NCBI RefSeq assembly: GCF_014529935.1 | Contig: NZ_JACVFC010000001.1 | Coordinates: 2,542,001 to 2,606,000, forward strand | Direction: 5' to 3' | DNA from: Chitinophaga qingshengii | Lineage (GTDB): Bacteria > Bacteroidota > Bacteroidia > Chitinophagales > Chitinophagaceae | DNA length: 64,000 nucleotides | Notes under the pieces: generated by a model | The model's input: only the letters and a program-made list of their open reading frames with translations | Databases searched by the model: none | What the model was told of the DNA's origin: nothing | Shown: positions 17,430 through 25,322 of the stretch, piece after piece | Layout: every line of letters begins with the position of its first letter | How positions within the stretch are numbered: the first letter of the stretch is position 1 | Made by a program: the position numbers and the translations under genes

Positions 17430-18923
17430 TTAATTTTTTTGTTGCTGGAGTTGCATAAATTTTTTCACACCATTGGTCATCAGCGCTTCCAGGTAACCCG
17501 CCACGGTTTCAGCAAACTGCGGAATGGTAGCCAGGTCAGATTCCCAGAGCCTGTCATCGGCGCATACGCTTTCCACCAGTTGCAGCGGCGAAGCATAAGT
17601 TTCCCAATGCGCGGCAAAAATGGCGATGTTATCATCGGTGATCTGGTATTCCTCTCCATCGCGCATACCGAAGTATTTGCCGTCGTCCGTACGGGTAGGT
17701 TTCAGGAACAGCAGCATAGCGGCAAAACCAAGGCACATATGCTCCGGAACCGCTTTAAACTGATCAAAATAACGGGTGAGCGTACGCACGTTACGGGCAT
17801 TCATCTTCGAGCTTTCCTGGAAGGTGATGCTGATCAGCTTATGCGCAATAAACGGATTGGCAAAACGGTCGATGACATCCTGTGCAAAGCTGCCTGCCTG
17901 CGGACAGGTTTTTTCAATGGTAGGCAGTATCTCGCGGAGGATCACTTCTTCAAAAAAGTGGCGCATGTAGTCATCCTCCATACATTCATATACGGTATTC
18001 AGCCCTGAGAGATAGGCCAGTGGTACTGCCGCAGTATGACTACCATTCAGCAACCGCAGTTTTTGTTCGCGGAAAGGCACGATGCTCGGGGCTATCAGCA
18101 TCCGTTCATCAGCCTGATGAAAGCCCAGCACAGACCGTACGTGTTCATTTCCCTCAATAGCCCATAACAGGAAAGGCTCTACTTCAATCCACAATTTATC
18201 GGTATAACCGGCTTTTTCCTCCTGTTCTGCCAGGTTACGGGGTTTACCCGGTACAATCCGGTCTACCAGGGAATTACAGAAATAATTCTCTTTTTCAATC
18301 CATTGCACAAAAGCAGCCGGCATGTCGTTGAACGCCGCCAGCTTTAATACGATCTCTTTCAATAAACGTCCGTTGTCCACCACCAGTTCGGTAGGTACGA
18401 TCACAAAACCGGTATTGTTGCTGCCGCGGAAGTATTCGTACCGCTCTTTCAGTACTGCCAGCAGTTTCCCGGGGAAGGATGCCGGGGCGGTATCCCCGAT
18501 TTTCTCCGGTACATACTGTATCCCTACTTCCGTGGTGTTGGAAATAATAGTCTGCAAGGCCGGTTGGCGGACCGCCGCCAGTACTTCTCCCCAATCTGCA
18601 TTCGATTGCAAAACCCGGCTAATAGAAGAATTGATCAGTACCTGGTCAACCAGTTCCCCCTGCGCTATCCCTTTGATATGCGTGGTATACAGGTTATCCT
18701 GACTGGAAAATTCGCTGGTATCGCCATCGGTGGATTTTACCACTACAATACGACCTTCGTAACAGCCGCTGCGGTTGCCCTGGTCTACCAGGTAATCTAC
18801 CAATCCGCGCAACAGTACGCCGGTGCCAAACTGCAATATCTTCTCCGGAAAATGAAAGGATTTTTCATCAACGCCGGAATTTGTCTGATTTAATATATAA
18901 TTTTTACTTAACGTGTGTAGCAT
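17430..18923 (-). CDS. uxaB: Tagaturonate reductase
   Basis: A 497-residue NAD-dependent reductase of the mannitol dehydrogenase-like family. The Rossmann region is visible as PEKILQFGTGVLLRGLVDYL, followed by IISNTTEVGIQYV. The C-terminal half carries the helical domain with RLLNGSHTAAVPLAYLSG. UxaB reduces D-tagaturonate to D-altronate, the substrate of UxaA. It is the first gene of the uxaB-uxaC-kdgK-eda-transporter run. The 200-bp gap to mnmA holds A/T-rich sequence but no copy of the 14-bp LacI site, so its control may differ from the kdu operon. The uxaC and uxaA context favours UxaB over UxuB. Confidence 0.92.
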   Translation of the reverse strand: MLHTLSKNYILNQTNSGVDEKSFHFPEKILQFGTGVLLRGLVDYLVDQGNRSGCYEGRIVVVKSTDGDTSEFSSQDNLYTTHIKGIAQGELVDQVLINSSISRVLQSNADWGEVLAAVRQPALQTIISNTTEVGIQYVPEKIGDTAPASFPGKLLAVLKERYEYFRGSNNTGFVIVPTELVVDNGRLLKEIVLKLAAFNDMPAAFVQWIEKENYFCNSLVDRIVPGKPRNLAEQEEKAGYTDKLWIEVEPFLLWAIEGNEHVRSVLGFHQADERMLIAPSIVPFREQKLRLLNGSHTAAVPLAYLSGLNTVYECMEDDYMRHFFEEVILREILPTIEKTCPQAGSFAQDVIDRFANPFIAHKLISITFQESSKMNARNVRTLTRYFDQFKAVPEHMCLGFAAMLLFLKPTRTDDGKYFGMRDGEEYQITDDNIAIFAAHWETYASPLQLVESVCADDRLWESDLATIPQFAETVAGYLEALMTNGVKKFMQLQQQKN

Positions 18924-19096
18924 CTCGTCTAAATTAGGCTAAATAGATACTTAATCCAATAAATATATAATCTTGCTGTTACAAATTGTAGTGTGTGGAG
19001 AAATATTAGCTAAAACTTGATAAAATGCTACAAGCCCCATAATCAGGCTCAATACTGCCATTTATACTATCAATAGGCGGTTGCCCGGAAAAACCG

Positions 19097-19104
19097 TAAA
19101 TTTG
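19097..19104 (+). promoter_or_regulatory. -7 element of mnmA
   Basis: TAAATTTG, followed by C, fits TAnnTTTGC and lies 19 nt before the mnmA ATG. No clear TTTG is found 19 nt upstream. Confidence 0.45.
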
Positions 19105-19123
19105 CGTCCTTAAACTTAAAGAA

Positions 19124-20236
19124 ATGAGCAAGCATGGTAAAGTGCTGGTGGCCATGAGCGGCGGTATCGATAGTACCGTTACAGCGCTGATGTTGCATGA
19201 ACAGGGCTATGAAGTGGTGGGTATCACCATGAAAACCTGGGATTATGCTTCTGCCGGTTCCAGTAAAAAGGAAACCGGCTGCTGTAACCTCGATTCTTTC
19301 AATGATGCCCGCGCTGCCGCGGTGCATCACGGATTTCCGCACTTCGTGCTGGATATCCGGGATGAATTCGGGGACTTTGTCATCAACAACTTCGTAGACG
19401 AATATATTGCAGGACGCACCCCCAATCCGTGCGTGCTGTGCAATACCCACATCAAATGGCGCGCCCTTATGAAACGGGCCGATGCCATGGATTGCGACTT
19501 TATTGCAACCGGACACTACGGTCAAATCCGTCGTCACGATAACGGCCGCATGGTAATCAGCAAAGGTATCGACGAAACAAAAGATCAGAGCTACGTATTG
19601 TGGGGCATCCAACAGGATGTACTGGCCCGCACCATTCTCCCCCTGGGAAAATACCGGAAAACGGAAATCAGGCAGATGGCCTTCGACTTCGGCTACCCCG
19701 AACTGGCTAAAAAAGCAGAAAGCTATGAAATCTGCTTCGTGCCCGACAACGATTACCGCGGATTCCTGAAACGGAAAGTAGAAGGCCTGGAAGAAAGAGT
19801 CAACGGCGGCAACTTCGTGCTGGCCGACGGCACTATCGTGGGTAAACACAAAGGTTATCCTTTCTATACCATCGGTCAGCGCAAAGGCCTCGATATCGCC
19901 CTCGGACGCCCGGTATTTGTCACCGAAATCATCCCGGAAACCAATACCATCGTACTGGGTAATGAAGATGAACTGCAGAAAAACGAAATGTTTGTCAGCG
20001 GTCTCAATATGGGTAAATACGAAACCATCCCGGAAGGCATGGAAGCGATCACCAAAATCCGCTACAAAGACCCCGGCGCCCTGAGCACCCTGCACAACGA
20101 AGATGGTAAAGTGAAAGTCAACTTCTTCGAACACGTGAAAGGTATCGCCCCCGGCCAGTCAGCCGTTTTCTACGAAGGCGACGATGTGATCGGCGGTGGT
20201 ATTATCCAACGCGGTCCCATCTCCCTGCACCAATAA
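19124..20236 (+). CDS. mnmA: tRNA-specific 2-thiouridylase MnmA
   Basis: A 370-residue MnmA of usual length. The PP-loop SGGIDST (residues 12-18) activates U34 of tRNA Lys, Glu and Gln with ATP. The two catalytic cysteines are C103 in PNPCVLCN and C204 in YEICFVPDNDYRGF. The C-terminal part is the tRNA-binding beta-barrel region. It makes the 2-thio group of the wobble uridine in the cytoplasm. It is monocistronic with a strong terminator just after it. A long antisense frame covers most of it but has no independent support. Confidence 0.96.
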   Translation: MSKHGKVLVAMSGGIDSTVTALMLHEQGYEVVGITMKTWDYASAGSSKKETGCCNLDSFNDARAAAVHHGFPHFVLDIRDEFGDFVINNFVDEYIAGRTPNPCVLCNTHIKWRALMKRADAMDCDFIATGHYGQIRRHDNGRMVISKGIDETKDQSYVLWGIQQDVLARTILPLGKYRKTEIRQMAFDFGYPELAKKAESYEICFVPDNDYRGFLKRKVEGLEERVNGGNFVLADGTIVGKHKGYPFYTIGQRKGLDIALGRPVFVTEIIPETNTIVLGNEDELQKNEMFVSGLNMGKYETIPEGMEAITKIRYKDPGALSTLHNEDGKVKVNFFEHVKGIAPGQSAVFYEGDDVIGGGIIQRGPISLHQ

Positions 20237-20257
20237 CTTTCATACACGATCATATAC

Positions 20258-20288
20258 AAAGGACGGGAACCTATCCCGTCCTTTTTTT
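20258..20288 (+). terminator. Terminator of mnmA
   Basis: The stem AAAGGACGGGA pairs with TCCCGTCCTTT across a 5-nt loop, followed by a run of T. A canonical intrinsic terminator. Confidence 0.85.
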
Positions 20289-20318
20289 GTATTTTAGATA
20301 GATAAGCAACACATTGCC

Positions 20319-20861
20319 ATGCATCCGTTACCCAACATATTTCCACTACTGCAAACCGAACGCCTGGACCTCGTAGAACTACAGCCCTGGCACGCCGCCG
20401 GCCTGCTCCACCTTTTCAGCGATCCACGGGTAACCCGGTATTACCACATCATGCCCCTTAAAACGGAAATGGACGCCGAAAGAGTGATCTCCTACTTCTA
20501 TCATCGCTTTAAAGACCAGCTGGGCATCCGTTGGGGCATCACCCTCCGCGGACAATCAAAACTCATCGGCACCATCGGCTTCAATAGTTTTCCGCAACTC
20601 CACCGCGGCGTCCTCGTTTACGCCCTCGCACACCCCTACTGGGGCCAGGGCTACATGACCGAAGCCATCCTCGAAATGGTACGTTATGGCTTTCGCCAAC
20701 TGGAACTCAGCCGCATCGAAGCGGAGGTGATGCCGGAGAATACATCCTCCGAAAGAGTGTTGCAGAAAAATGGCTTTCGCCAGGAAGGCACACTGAAGAA
20801 ATGGATGGAATGGGAAGGACGGTTGTTTGATATTAATATGTGGGCGTTGGTGAGGGAGTAA
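20319..20861 (+). CDS. GNAT acetyltransferase, RimJ/RimL-like
   Basis: A 180-residue protein of the acetyltransferase_3 type. It begins with TERLDLVELQPWHAAGL, has the acetyl-CoA loop HPYWGQGYMTEAIL at about residues 107-120, and ends with the ENTSSERVLQKNGFRQEG segment typical of RimJ/RimL-like enzymes. These acetylate protein N termini or small amines; the substrate is unknown. It is convergent with the ATPase module, whose stop lies only 3 bp away. Confidence 0.88.
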   Translation: MHPLPNIFPLLQTERLDLVELQPWHAAGLLHLFSDPRVTRYYHIMPLKTEMDAERVISYFYHRFKDQLGIRWGITLRGQSKLIGTIGFNSFPQLHRGVLVYALAHPYWGQGYMTEAILEMVRYGFRQLELSRIEAEVMPENTSSERVLQKNGFRQEGTLKKWMEWEGRLFDINMWALVRE

Positions 20862-20864
20862 TAA

Positions 20865-22826
20865 TTATTCTTTTAATATCGATTTCATCTCCTGTATACC
20901 AGTTATGAACCGGTTCATATGTTCCGGGCTGAGAACAGATAATAATTGAGTTGAAAGTCTGGAAGCAGCTACCTCCTCATTCATGTTAGTTGCCAAATAA
21001 TATCTGACAAGATTAAATACCAAAGGCATTTTCTTATCGTCAAAATATAATAGCACTTTCCAGATAGCATTATGATATTCCGCAGAAAATAAGAATGTCA
21101 TTAACATAAGAAGCATAGCTTGTTCACGTGGAGAAATACCTTTTTCCTGATAGTTACTGTCTATGAATGCCAGCAGATTACTCATGATCCTTGTGGCATC
21201 TTTCTCCGCATGTTGAATAACAGCACGTTTCACAGAAAAATAGGCAAGCGTAAAAGCAACCGCTCTGTAAAAATAAGAGGAACGCACACCTTTGTGAGAT
21301 GGAGCATTATTGAGCTGATCTGCAAGCACCAATAACCGGGAATCATTTTCGAGCAGATACTTTAACATCCTATCCCGGTTTTCAGGCTTTTCAAAGTCAA
21401 CATCGATTATGGTTTTTATTGCTTTTCTGAGATTTCCTTTTTCCGCTTCTTTCTCAAATGCGTTCAACAAATCCTGATCGTTAACCTTCATGCCTGAAGA
21501 GAAATAGGCGGATCCATTTTCTTCAACCAGTGGTCCTGTTTCAATTTTTATACGCTCAAAAAAAGAATAAGTCAATTCATAAATTTTGAAAGTACCATCA
21601 TTCAATTTGCCGCGCTTTTCTTCCTTCACATCCTCTCTAACACTTTCCGCCAGCCCTTCTTTATCTACCCATGCCACCAAAAATTTCATCAGCCATATCA
21701 CTTTATCCCTATGTATGCTCTTTCCATAACGCATCACGTACCAGATATTAAAGAAACGTTCCTCTAACTGGTAAAGGTGATTTTTGGTTTTAGTCCTGCT
21801 CCTCAACACCAGCTGACTTTTCTCTAATTGCCGTAATTGAGCAGATATGACTTTACTTTCCAGCCGAACAGTCTTCGTCAGGTCCTTTACCTCCATTGGT
21901 TCCCAATGCAGAGCCATCGCATCAATGATTTTCTGTTGTTGCGGCGGCAATTTATCCATTGTATGTTTGTATAATGGAGTCACCGCATCCAGAACCCTTT
22001 CCAGATCACTCAGCACATCGCCATGCTCATTATCCAAAAACTCCCTGAATAGTAAAACGATGGCACGAGGTATCCCATCTGATAAAGTATTCAGCGTCGT
22101 TACCCTTTCCGGAGAAGTGGTAAGAATCTGCTCTATTTTTTTCTCCTCATGATGAATCGAAGCCAACTTTCGAATCAACGTCATAGCCTCTTCATCAGTC
22201 AGACTATTCAGCCGTATAATCTTAAAAAATTCATGCAAAGGCTGATCATAGTCAACGATATAATGCACAATAACCGGCGAAGCGGCCACCAGCCGAATAT
22301 GTGGCCATGTCTGCAATACTTGCCGTAAACGCCGGATTTCATTTATTTCAAACTTATCGAATAACCGGCCAATATTATCAATCAATAGCATGATCCTATC
22401 CTGTTTCCGCTGGTCCAGATACTTGATCAATATGTTGAAAGTAGCTTCCTCATAATCCCGTTCATGGATATGTGGTTCAATCTCCCCCATAATGCCTTCA
22501 AATCCGTGATTTTCCTCGAGATATGCTGCAATACGCTCCCAGAGATTTCCCAACTCCCCAATACTATACTGCTCGTCGCCAAACATGACCGGGATTACCC
22601 GTTTGGATAGTACCTGATCATCTTCCACAGCATATTTCAGGCGCAGCAACATGCTGGTCTTACCCGCTCCCCGCTGGCCCACAATCATATAATGCTGTTC
22701 CGGCACAATCATTTTATCCGTGCTGATCTCCCAAAACAGATGATCAAATATTCGGGTGCGGACAACAAATTCATCCAGAAACGCAGTTTTGTCCTTTTTG
22801 TCAGGGTTATATAAGAAGATGCTCAT
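20865..22826 (-). CDS. Large P-loop ATPase with winged-helix and alpha-solenoid regions (second gene of two-ATPase module)
   Basis: A 653-residue protein. The N-terminal ATPase has Walker A GQRGAGKT (50-57), a Walker B-like strand IMLLIDN (145-151, with Asn where Glu is usual) and a sensor-like LVAASP (179-184). A winged-helix segment follows (about 290-350, QQQKIIDAMALHWEPMEV and SAQLRQLEKSQLVLRS), then a long helical tail (about 400-653) with no recognised motif, which may be a TPR-like solenoid. This order resembles STAND-type signalling ATPases. It starts 3 bp after the partner ATPase stop. Base composition is AT-richer by eye than neighbouring housekeeping genes. The function is unknown to me; regulation, sensing or anti-phage roles are possibilities, none shown. 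Confidence 0.75.
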   Translation of the reverse strand: MSIFLYNPDKKDKTAFLDEFVVRTRIFDHLFWEISTDKMIVPEQHYMIVGQRGAGKTSMLLRLKYAVEDDQVLSKRVIPVMFGDEQYSIGELGNLWERIAAYLEENHGFEGIMGEIEPHIHERDYEEATFNILIKYLDQRKQDRIMLLIDNIGRLFDKFEINEIRRLRQVLQTWPHIRLVAASPVIVHYIVDYDQPLHEFFKIIRLNSLTDEEAMTLIRKLASIHHEEKKIEQILTTSPERVTTLNTLSDGIPRAIVLLFREFLDNEHGDVLSDLERVLDAVTPLYKHTMDKLPPQQQKIIDAMALHWEPMEVKDLTKTVRLESKVISAQLRQLEKSQLVLRSRTKTKNHLYQLEERFFNIWYVMRYGKSIHRDKVIWLMKFLVAWVDKEGLAESVREDVKEEKRGKLNDGTFKIYELTYSFFERIKIETGPLVEENGSAYFSSGMKVNDQDLLNAFEKEAEKGNLRKAIKTIIDVDFEKPENRDRMLKYLLENDSRLLVLADQLNNAPSHKGVRSSYFYRAVAFTLAYFSVKRAVIQHAEKDATRIMSNLLAFIDSNYQEKGISPREQAMLLMLMTFLFSAEYHNAIWKVLLYFDDKKMPLVFNLVRYYLATNMNEEVAASRLSTQLLSVLSPEHMNRFITGIQEMKSILKE

Positions 22827-22829
22827 AAG

Positions 22830-24005
22830 TTAACATATATGATCCTCCCACCATCTCATAAGGATGGGAGAATTAAACAGATAATTTTGCGAAGTATCAT
22901 CAAATTCAATATAGCCATCGTACATCAGATTTTCGATAATCTGCCGGAAGTCGGTTATCCCGCAAGTAGTGGCCAATGTTGCTGCAGCTGTCTTATCTAA
23001 TCGCTTCCTTGAGGCTAGTAGCTTCAAGAACTCATCGGCATAAAGAAAAGCACCATTTCTAAAATGTACTTTTAACCGGGAATAATAATGGGCAAAGTGA
23101 TTTTTGTGCTTTTGGCTTAACACTCCTTTTATCGCCTGGGTAATCTCCAGCCGGGTGATGACAGCTCCCGGACTACTGATTAATGCTGCTTCCTGTACAA
23201 CCAATTGAATGTGGAACGGAATAAACCAGCGTACCATTTCTTTGAACGCAATATCCCCATCGGCATCCACTGTTCTGTTCTCCTGGCTCAGCAGTAAATG
23301 AAACAAATCCAACGCCTCTTCCTCAGTAAGTGGCTTCACTTCCAGCGAAGCCAAATCATTAATGGTGGCAGTGGCATTCAGGGCCGCCACTGTCTGATTC
23401 AGCCCGATAGAACCAGTATAAACAAAACGTACCTTCAACGATACAACCGGATCTAACCTGATTTCCCGGTTTTGCTGCAGAAAAGTTACAGCAGCAGCAG
23501 GATTGATACTACCTATGTTCTGAATGGTTTGAGGAAATTCATCTATCAGTAATACCAGACTGGTCTCTTCTGTTACTGCATAGGCCAGCAAAAAATGATA
23601 AAATTCTGCATGGTAATCTCTTGGAGTCAGATTATTGTTGAACTCTAACGCATTGTTCAGTATCGAAATGCTCTTAATTTTATTGAAGAAGCGGTCACTT
23701 TTGTCCTTTAGGCCGGCTGCGAATTTCACAGCAGAAGAGATAACCGGTGATCTGACGATCGCCTCCAACATCTTTTTATAGAATTCATGTGCCTCAGTTA
23801 TACTCTCTGTATCAATATACACATAATGTCTGCCAGAGATCTTGTTATCCAGGAGATAACAAAGTAAGGAGGTCTTACCCACCCTTCGGGGTGCGGCTAT
23901 CTGAATATTATTCCCGCTCATTAATGTACGGTCTACCAGGTCTACTTCACGCTGACGCTGGTAAAAGTTATCGTGACGGGCGGGGATACCTACGAGGTTT
24001 TTCAT
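22830..24005 (-). CDS. Archaeal-type P-loop ATPase (first gene of two-ATPase module)
   Basis: A 391-residue protein similar in layout to the archaeal ATPase/STAND group. It has Walker A APRRVGKTS (38-46), Walker B SLVLLIDEF (149-157) and a VRFVYTGSIGL sensor region (about 192-202). A C-terminal winged-helix-like part follows (about 315-391) ending with YLFNSPILMRWWEDH, a tail often seen in this group. It lacks a transmembrane segment. It is the promoter-proximal gene of a two-gene unit; the upstream DNA holds a 45-bp palindrome reaching to within one base of the start codon and a repeated arm. The pair sits between a GNAT gene and an rsmB-like gene. Its partner has a second, different ATPase domain. 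The function is unknown. Confidence 0.78.
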   Translation of the reverse strand: MKNLVGIPARHDNFYQRQREVDLVDRTLMSGNNIQIAAPRRVGKTSLLCYLLDNKISGRHYVYIDTESITEAHEFYKKMLEAIVRSPVISSAVKFAAGLKDKSDRFFNKIKSISILNNALEFNNNLTPRDYHAEFYHFLLAYAVTEETSLVLLIDEFPQTIQNIGSINPAAAVTFLQQNREIRLDPVVSLKVRFVYTGSIGLNQTVAALNATATINDLASLEVKPLTEEEALDLFHLLLSQENRTVDADGDIAFKEMVRWFIPFHIQLVVQEAALISSPGAVITRLEITQAIKGVLSQKHKNHFAHYYSRLKVHFRNGAFLYADEFLKLLASRKRLDKTAAATLATTCGITDFRQIIENLMYDGYIEFDDTSQNYLFNSPILMRWWEDHIC

Positions 24006-24050
24006 GACAATGGATTTTTTGTTAAGTTACTTAACAAAATTTCTATTGTC
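24006..24050. promoter_or_regulatory. Large palindrome at the ATPase module start (candidate operator)
   Basis: The arms 24006-24026 and 24030-24050 are complementary at 18 of 21 positions around TTA, including the exact inner pair GTTAAG/CTTAAC. The left edge touches the start codon of the first ATPase. A protein of the module with its winged helix could bind here to control its own synthesis; that is inference. Confidence 0.55.
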
Positions 24051-24080
24051 AAATAATTTAACAAAATTTCTATTGTCAAA
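24031..24080. repeat. Two 23-bp direct repeats upstream of the ATPase module
   Basis: The 23-bp sequence at 24031-24053 recurs exactly at 24058-24080, a 27-bp period. With the inverted partial copy at 24006-24026, there are three copies of one element between the ATPase start and the rsmB-like stop. Only three units and no array: this is not a CRISPR. Confidence 0.8.
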
Positions 24081-24094
24081 ATACAAACTATTGA

Positions 24095-25258
24095 TTACGA
24101 AAACCTTACCGCAAACATCGTATCCGCCCCCTTGCCATACCCTGCAATCACGCCTCCCTCCTGCTGCCGCAGGTCGCTGTTTTCTTCAATATACTGCACT
24201 ACCTCTTCATTCTCCTGCCGGAATACGGAACAGGTAATATAAATCAGCGCACCGCCTTTTTTCAGGAATGGGATAACGTTATGAGCTATACGTTTTTGTA
24301 ACTGCTGATATTTGCTGATCTCTTCGCGTTTAAAGAAACTAACGCTTTCGGGTGTACGGCCCCAGGTACCGGAACCGCTACAGGGCGCATCGAGAATAAT
24401 GCCATCGAACCGTTGCTGGCCCATCGTTTCAGGGAAACGGTCCGCAGTAAGATCTGCCACGCGGGCTTCGTAATTTTTTATACCGGCTGCCGCAAAACGT
24501 TGTTGCAGGTTTTCCAGGATAGAGCGACGAACATCGCTCACCAGGAGTTGCACGCCGGGTTGCTGGTCTTTCAGGAGAATGGATTTACCACCGCTGGCGG
24601 CGCAGCAATCCCACCAGCGCTGCTGGGGTGCGGGATGAAATAAGGCGCCCGTCTGTTGACTGGAAGCATCCTGTATTTCATACCAGCTTTTCTCCGGTAG
24701 CAGTGTTTCCACTTTGGTACCGTTGGGCAACGCTACGGTGGCGTTGTTGTCAAATACTTCATAGCTTACCGCCGCTTGTTGCAGCAGGCGCAATACCTTA
24801 TCCATGCGGTTGTTGCGTACACGGATAAACAGTTTCGGCTGTTGCAAAAACGACAACCCAAAGGCTTCTGCATCAATAGCGGGGGACAATTCATCCAGCA
24901 AAGGGAAAATACGTGTAGCCGTTACCGGTAGTTCCAGTAACGCTGCCTTATCGGACAAGGATAATCCTGCCTGCTCATCCCATTCAGGTTTGAGCGCTTT
25001 CAACAGGTCGGTAGAAGTATGTTCACACAGGAAAGTGCCGGCCAGCAGGCGTTCTGTTACAGGCAGTTCATGGCCCCAGTCACCCAGGCGGTAGTAGTGA
25101 TATACCAGCTGTGAAATCCAGCGACGGTCGCGGCTTCCCATATAGGGATGTTCCTTGAAGAATGTTTTCAGGAAATGATGTAATGGCAGGCTGCCCTGGT
25201 AGGCGCCGATAATCTTGGTAGCGGAAGCTACATAATTCTCCCAACGGGTCATATGCAA
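24095..25258 (-). CDS. RsmB/NOP-type RNA m5C methyltransferase
   Basis: A 387-residue SAM-dependent methyltransferase that makes 5-methylcytosine in rRNA or tRNA. It has a helical N-terminal half and a Rossmann catalytic half. The RsmB/NOP motifs are visible: WWDCCAASGGKSILL (SAM site), DAPCSGSGTWG (motif IV with the resolving Cys) and YITCSVFRQENEEVV (motif VI with the catalytic Cys). It lies 17 bp downstream of the sucB terminator, so it needs its own promoter. The exact target base cannot be assigned from sequence. Confidence 0.9.
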   Translation of the reverse strand: MHMTRWENYVASATKIIGAYQGSLPLHHFLKTFFKEHPYMGSRDRRWISQLVYHYYRLGDWGHELPVTERLLAGTFLCEHTSTDLLKALKPEWDEQAGLSLSDKAALLELPVTATRIFPLLDELSPAIDAEAFGLSFLQQPKLFIRVRNNRMDKVLRLLQQAAVSYEVFDNNATVALPNGTKVETLLPEKSWYEIQDASSQQTGALFHPAPQQRWWDCCAASGGKSILLKDQQPGVQLLVSDVRRSILENLQQRFAAAGIKNYEARVADLTADRFPETMGQQRFDGIILDAPCSGSGTWGRTPESVSFFKREEISKYQQLQKRIAHNVIPFLKKGGALIYITCSVFRQENEEVVQYIEENSDLRQQEGGVIAGYGKGADTMFAVRFS

Positions 25259-25267
25259 AGGTATCCT

Positions 25268-25300
25268 AAAAAAACGGGGCGAAGATTACTCTTCGCCCCG
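25268..25300 (-). terminator. Terminator of sucAB
   Basis: On the minus strand an 11-bp perfect stem (CGGGGCGAAGA with TCTTCGCCCCG, 4-nt loop) is followed by seven T. It ends the sucA-sucB transcript just before the rsmB-like gene. Confidence 0.9.
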
Positions 25301-25322
25301 CAGTATGTTTTTTAAACGATCA

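Noticed and set aside
19070..20134. A 354-codon open frame antisense to mnmA
   Set aside because: It mirrors mnmA codon by codon, shows no family match and would cross the mnmA start region.
24031..24080. Possible CRISPR-like repeats
   Set aside because: There are only two direct copies plus one inverted partial copy, the spacing is 4 bp, and no cas genes are near.
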